The notes beneath the pieces were generated by a model. The model saw nothing but the letters and a program-made list of their open reading frames with translations. It was not told the DNA's origin and did not search any database. Below, in pieces: positions 5,464-8,771 of a stretch of 8,771 bases of DNA; the stretch's first letter is position 1, and each line of letters starts with the position of its first letter. This stretch comes from Anaerolineae bacterium (GTDB lineage Bacteria; Chloroflexota; Anaerolineae; Aggregatilineales; UBA3940). Made by a program: the position numbers and the translations under genes. The stretch spans positions 1 through 8,771 of the forward strand of contig JAFGNO010000063.1 of the NCBI GenBank assembly GCA_016926985.1, in the 5' to 3' direction.

Positions 5464-8037
5464 CTACAGCAGAGAGACCGGGTCAATATCCACAATCAGG
5501 TGGCTGGAGCCTTCTATGCCATGCAGTGCCGCCACCGGGTCAGGGCCTCGAACGATAACCTGCCAGCGATAAACCCTGTTAACACGAGCATAAAAACAGG
5601 GCACCGGGCCAACCAATACGGTTTGCGTCAATCGCTGCTCCTTGATTCGCTCGGCCAGCAAGTTATAGATGGAAACCGCCCCACTGCGCGCTGCTGCTGT
5701 GGATGTCGCCCTGACCTCAACCCTTGCCAACCGGCTGTATGGTGGATAACCCAGATCGGCCCGGTAACGCAGCTCAGTCTGGCAAAAGGCATGGAAATCA
5801 TGGTTTGAAGCAGCCCGGATAGCATAGTGATCCGGGTCGTAAGTCTGGATAATGACCTGCCCCCCCAGCAGCCCCCGCCCCGCACGGCCTGCGACCTGGG
5901 TGAGCAGCTGGAAGGTGCGTTCGTTGCTCCGGTAGTCAGGCAGGTATAAGGCAGTATCCGCACTCACCACTCCCACAAGCGTTACCAGCGGGATATCAAG
6001 GCCTTTGGCGATCATCTGAGTGCCCACCAGTACATCAGCCTGATGTTTGACAAAGGACTCAAGCAGAGCATCATGGGAGAGATGCGTATTCGCAGTATCC
6101 CTATCCCAGCGAAGGACGCGCGCATCAGGGAACTGCCGCATCACTTCCTGCTCTATACGCTCCGTGCCGCCGCCGAAGAATTTAATCTGATTGGAGCCAC
6201 ATTCGGGACATACAGATGGATGCTGCGTTCGATAGTTACAGTGGTGGCAGACAAGCAGCCCTTCACCTTCCTGCCCTGAACTGGTCCATGTGTGCCAGGT
6301 CAGCGGCGTGCTGCAGCGCGGGCATGTCTGGACATGTCCACAGTCACGACAAAAGACATAAGTTGCCGTGCCGCGCCTGTTCAGAAATAAAATAGCCTGC
6401 TCACTTCGCTGCAGGGTTTCCCCGAGCTCCTCCGACAACTTTCGGCTGAAGATTGAGCGGTTGCCGGCCCGCAGCTCCTGCCGCATATCGACAACCTTCA
6501 CTGGAGGCAGGTCAATCATCACTGCCTCATCTGGCTCACCGGGAAGCTGACTGTAACGATGGTTTGTGACATGGAAATACAGGGCCTGGGATTGGATAGC
6601 CTGGCTATGCCCCATGATCCGTGCCGGGAGATCAACCAGCATCACCTTATCGGCAGCCTCTTCTCCGGTGCGCGAATAGGTAGCCACATTGGGTGTTGCA
6701 CTGCCCATCAGAAGCAAAGCCCCGTGCAGGCGGGCCAGTTCTTCAGCCGTTCTGACCGCATGATAATAAGGGGGAGCAATGGGCGGGGTCTGCTTATAAC
6801 TGTCATCATGGCATTCGTCAATCACGATTACACCCAGACGATCAAAAGGCGTAAACAGCGCCGACCGGGCGCCGATGACCAGATCGAGCTGACCTTCACG
6901 TGCCCGACGCCAGGTGTCGTAGCGCTCGCCCATCGACATCTGGCTGTGCACAATCCCCATTCGTCCAACAAACCTGGCACCAAAACGGCGGATGGTCTGG
7001 GGGGTCAGCGCGATTTCTGGCACCAGGACCAGGGCCTGCTCCCCCTGATTGATTACTTCTTCAACCGCCCGTATATACAGCTCGGTTTTACCAGAACCAG
7101 TCACCCCATGAAGCAGAACAGGCCGCGGTGATTCTGGCATCTCCAGAGCGGCCCGGATGATCTCCCATGCTTCCATCTGGTGCCGGGTCAGGCGGGGGGC
7201 TTTCTGGGGCGTAAAGTGCATATCAGACAGAGGGTCACGCCACAGCTCCATCTCCCCCAGAACGACCAGATCGTCATCTGCCAGGCTGCGCAGGTCGGCA
7301 ATTGATGCGCCCTCAACCTGACTGTACACCTCGCCTACTTGCAGGGGTTCACAGGTCTCTGCCAACAGCCTCAAGATAGCAATCCGCCGCCGCGCAGCTT
7401 CCTGCCGCCGGGTGGAGATTGTCTCAAGGTCAAACTGCCTCCCAACCACCGCCTCAACCCGGTCCAGCGCAATGCCCAGTTCCACAGTGCGGACCTGCCT
7501 GGCACTGACCACCGGCCTGGAGAGAACCGGTTCGCGCAGCGCCACGCCCCGCTCAACCAGATCACGGACGGCGTCCTGCCAGTTACGGCGCGGCAAGGCG
7601 CGTGCAACCTGCCTCCCCCGCAGCGGACCACGGGAATTAAGCTGGCGCAGCAGCCTTGCCTGGGTGTCATTAGCCGGCTCAATCAGTTCGGGATCAATCA
7701 CTGGCGTAACCAGCACATCACCGCGCCGGGAAAGTCCGGGCGGAATCTGCAGACGGATGCTATGAACCAGGGGAGCGAGATATGCCTGGCTCATCCACCG
7801 GGCCAGCGCCAGTTGCTGCGCATTCAACACCGGCTTGCGATCTACCAACGCCTCAACCGGCTTGGTCTCACTCACAGGGGAATGCAAAGACAGCGCAAGT
7901 ACAACCGCCTGCGCCTTCTGCGTGCCAAAAGACACCTCGACCAGGTGACCCGGACTGAGACGTCCAGCCAACTCCGCCGGGATGTGATAATGAAACGTCC
8001 CTTTTACCGCCAGATTTACGGCGACTTCAGCATACAT
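5464..8037 (-). CDS. priA: Primosomal protein N' (replication restart helicase PriA)
   Basis: PriA recognises stalled replication forks and D-loops, unwinds DNA 3' to 5' and starts reloading of the replicative helicase. The 857-residue product begins with the 3'-DNA-end binding domain (YAEVAVNLAVKGTFHYHIP). Later motifs are Walker A GVTGSGKT (311-318), VLVPEIALTPQ (337-347), VIDECHDDSYKQ (405-416), GSATPN (445-450), VGTQMIAKGLDIP (671-683) and QVAGRAGR (714-721). All eight zinc cysteines are present: 563, 566, 572, 575, 597, 600, 610, 613. It is longer than E. coli PriA (732) because of extra sequence in the N-terminal third, between motifs III and IV (about 475-510) and inside the zinc region (585-593). 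The Walker B box reads DECH where DEEH is usual. The ATG at 8037 has only a weak GGTGA upstream. TATACT (8074 to 8069, minus strand) may be its -10. Confidence 0.96.
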   Translation of the reverse strand: MYAEVAVNLAVKGTFHYHIPAELAGRLSPGHLVEVSFGTQKAQAVVLALSLHSPVSETKPVEALVDRKPVLNAQQLALARWMSQAYLAPLVHSIRLQIPPGLSRRGDVLVTPVIDPELIEPANDTQARLLRQLNSRGPLRGRQVARALPRRNWQDAVRDLVERGVALREPVLSRPVVSARQVRTVELGIALDRVEAVVGRQFDLETISTRRQEAARRRIAILRLLAETCEPLQVGEVYSQVEGASIADLRSLADDDLVVLGEMELWRDPLSDMHFTPQKAPRLTRHQMEAWEIIRAALEMPESPRPVLLHGVTGSGKTELYIRAVEEVINQGEQALVLVPEIALTPQTIRRFGARFVGRMGIVHSQMSMGERYDTWRRAREGQLDLVIGARSALFTPFDRLGVIVIDECHDDSYKQTPPIAPPYYHAVRTAEELARLHGALLLMGSATPNVATYSRTGEEAADKVMLVDLPARIMGHSQAIQSQALYFHVTNHRYSQLPGEPDEAVMIDLPPVKVVDMRQELRAGNRSIFSRKLSEELGETLQRSEQAILFLNRRGTATYVFCRDCGHVQTCPRCSTPLTWHTWTSSGQEGEGLLVCHHCNYRTQHPSVCPECGSNQIKFFGGGTERIEQEVMRQFPDARVLRWDRDTANTHLSHDALLESFVKHQADVLVGTQMIAKGLDIPLVTLVGVVSADTALYLPDYRSNERTFQLLTQVAGRAGRGLLGGQVIIQTYDPDHYAIRAASNHDFHAFCQTELRYRADLGYPPYSRLARVEVRATSTAAARSGAVSIYNLLAERIKEQRLTQTVLVGPVPCFYARVNRVYRWQVIVRGPDPVAALHGIEGSSHLIVDIDPVSLL

Positions 8038-8118
8038 CGATCACCAGCATACACTACATCTTAACCCAAGTATACGCCCGACTGTGACATCCACCGCCAC
8101 ACTTTCTGCCACTGAAAC

Positions 8119-8147
8119 TTTACCATTCCCTCTGCGTAATATATAAT
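8119..8147 (+). promoter_or_regulatory. Promoter of the response-regulator-like gene
   Basis: TTTACC (8119-8124) and a perfect TATAAT (8142-8147) are 17 bp apart. Transcription would begin near 8154, leaving a leader of about 150 nt. A small inverted repeat, ATGCA/TGCAT (8146-8150 with 8158-8162), surrounds the expected start and could be an operator or chance. Confidence 0.5.
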
Positions 8148-8164
8148 GCAGTCAAATTGCATAA

Positions 8165-8266
8165 GGGTGGGTGGTTGGGCGCAGCCGGGTGCATGTTTTA
8201 CCAGGCAGCCTGTTCTTGTAACAGGTCTCTTTGATTCTATTCCCCGGATTGTCCGCTCAACCACCC
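8165..8266 (+). other. Structured leader with G-quadruplex motif
   Basis: Four GGG runs at 8165, 8169, 8177 and 8187 are separated by loops of 1, 5 and 7 bases, meeting the usual G3-N1-7 quadruplex pattern. GGGTGGTTG (8169-8177) is also perfectly complementary to CAACCACCC (8258-8266), so the same bases could instead close an 80-nt loop. Inside that loop CCTGTT/AACAGG (8209-8214 with 8220-8225) forms a 6-bp hairpin. The two folds exclude each other, as in a switch. I recognise no known riboswitch consensus. Function is inference. Confidence 0.35.
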
Positions 8267-8303
8267 CACACAGAATATAACCGATAGGAATTTGGAGACT
8301 CAC

Positions 8304-8771
8304 ATGTTTGGGCAGCAGGATACCCGCATCTACATCATTGAGCGCGACATCTACGCACGCCAGGCGATGGTAAGCTATTTAAGCTGGGATCGCCGCACAC
8401 GGGTCATAGGACAATCCAGCGTGCCTCATGAACTGATCGCCTCCATTAAATCGGACCCCGCTGTGGCAAACCTGGATGTTGTTATCCTGGATGACAGCCT
8501 GGCCGTTCACCCAACAGGCCTTGCAGGACTTATAAAACTCATCTTATTCCATGCACCCGAGGCCGCCATCATCTGCCTTACTCGCGACGCAGATCCGGAG
8601 CGAATTCTCGCTGCAGGCAGGGCAGGGGCTCGCGCATATCTATCGCGCGAGCATGTCGGTATTGGCCTGGCCAGCGCTGTTCATTTTACTAACTGGCACC
8701 AGTTTGTTATCACCCAGGACCTTACTCTGTTTGGAGATAAGCTCTGCCAACAGCTTGACTTGCTGATCACA
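8304..8771 (+). CDS. Response-regulator-like protein with non-canonical receiver domain (3' end missing)
   Basis: The frame is open from the ATG at 8304 to the window edge (156 residues); GGAG at 8294-8297 lies six bases ahead of it. Residues 7-120 follow the NarL-type receiver pattern: RIYIIERDIYARQAM, DVVILDDSL (57-65), AAIICLT (87-93) and AGRAGARAYLSRE (104-116). D63 or D64 is in the phosphoacceptor position and T93 is the conserved switch Thr. The usual acidic pair at the first strand's end is E13-R14, and the conserved Lys is Arg115. Such changes suggest weak or no aspartyl phosphorylation. An output domain, commonly a LuxR-type helix-turn-helix in this family, would lie beyond the window and is not seen. 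No histidine kinase is adjacent within the window. It is divergent from priA. Confidence 0.75.
   Translation, partial: MFGQQDTRIYIIERDIYARQAMVSYLSWDRRTRVIGQSSVPHELIASIKSDPAVANLDVVILDDSLAVHPTGLAGLIKLILFHAPEAAIICLTRDADPERILAAGRAGARAYLSREHVGIGLASAVHFTNWHQFVITQDLTLFGDKLCQQLDLLIT

Noticed and set aside
5368..5808. 146-residue plus-strand frame crossing the priA stop
   Set aside because: Most of it is antisense to the priA C-terminus and there is no ribosome-binding site or domain.
6559..7131. 190-residue plus-strand frame
   Set aside because: It lies fully antisense to the helicase core of priA and has no recognisable domain.
7339..8064. 241-residue open frame on the plus strand
   Set aside because: It is antisense to well-conserved priA and its Gln/Arg/Pro-rich composition is what the complement of GC-rich coding sequence gives.
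8106..8115. CTGCCACTGA resembling the terminal box of a cobalamin riboswitch
   Set aside because: None of the other required conserved boxes is present and it lies upstream of the promoter.
1886..8225. Shared 10-mer TTGTAACAGG at 1886-1895 and 8216-8225
   Set aside because: Only two copies, no conserved flank and unrelated genes, so probably coincidence.
8061..8303. 80-residue minus-strand frame in the region upstream of priA
   Set aside because: It covers the promoter and leader of the response-regulator gene, has no good ribosome-binding site and shows no familiar motif.
8551..8766. 71-residue plus-strand frame near the window end
   Set aside because: It is an out-of-frame reading of the response-regulator gene, whose own frame has receiver-domain signatures and a good start signal.

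Overview
This window reads as an ordinary, densely packed bacterial chromosome segment, most likely from a Chloroflexota (Anaerolineae-like) organism. The lineage call is an inference. It rests on the Pro/Thr-rich PTATP-style linker in the ComEA-like protein, a long PriA, a small 'WFDDD...KYG..P.LCYVHP' protein that I associate with that phylum, a DUF711 protein, and moderately GC-rich DNA. I see no insertion sequence, phage gene, CRISPR array, tRNA or rRNA.

Layout. Positions 2-82 look like the tail of an upstream gene. A wecB-type UDP-GlcNAc 2-epimerase (181-1287, +) faces tsaE (1306-1809, -), the ATPase of tRNA t6A synthesis. A divergent region of 113 bp separates tsaE from a membrane-anchored ComEA-like DNA-binding protein (1923-2522, +). 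That gene ends 3 bp from a convergent ribbon-helix-helix regulator (2526-2915, -). Divergent from the regulator is a two-gene unit: a TrmH/SpoU-family RNA 2'-O-methyltransferase (3052-3831, +) and a DUF711/UPF0210 protein (3853-5085, +). The DUF711 stop abuts the stop of a small conserved hypothetical gene (5086-5334, -). Upstream of that, on the same strand, is priA (5464-8037, -), the replication-restart helicase. A 266-bp divergent region leads to a response-regulator-like gene (8304 to the window end, +), which is cut by the window edge.

The genes do not form one pathway. They cover cell-envelope sugar synthesis, tRNA and RNA modification, DNA uptake or binding, and replication restart. 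The only evident operon is the methyltransferase plus DUF711 pair, 21 bp apart.

The most informative signals are non-coding. The regulator gene has a 36-bp near-palindrome next to its ribosome-binding site, apparently over its own transcription start, with further copies of the same motif nearby. The methyltransferase has an extended -10 box placed so that its mRNA could be leaderless. A terminator-like hairpin lies between a strong -10 box and the small hypothetical gene. The response-regulator gene has a long leader with a G-quadruplex motif and a distant complementary strand. All three convergent gene pairs have almost no gap (18, 3 and 0 bp). I do not see a clear new multi-gene system. 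The best candidates for undescribed biology are the regulator with its operator and the non-canonical receiver protein.
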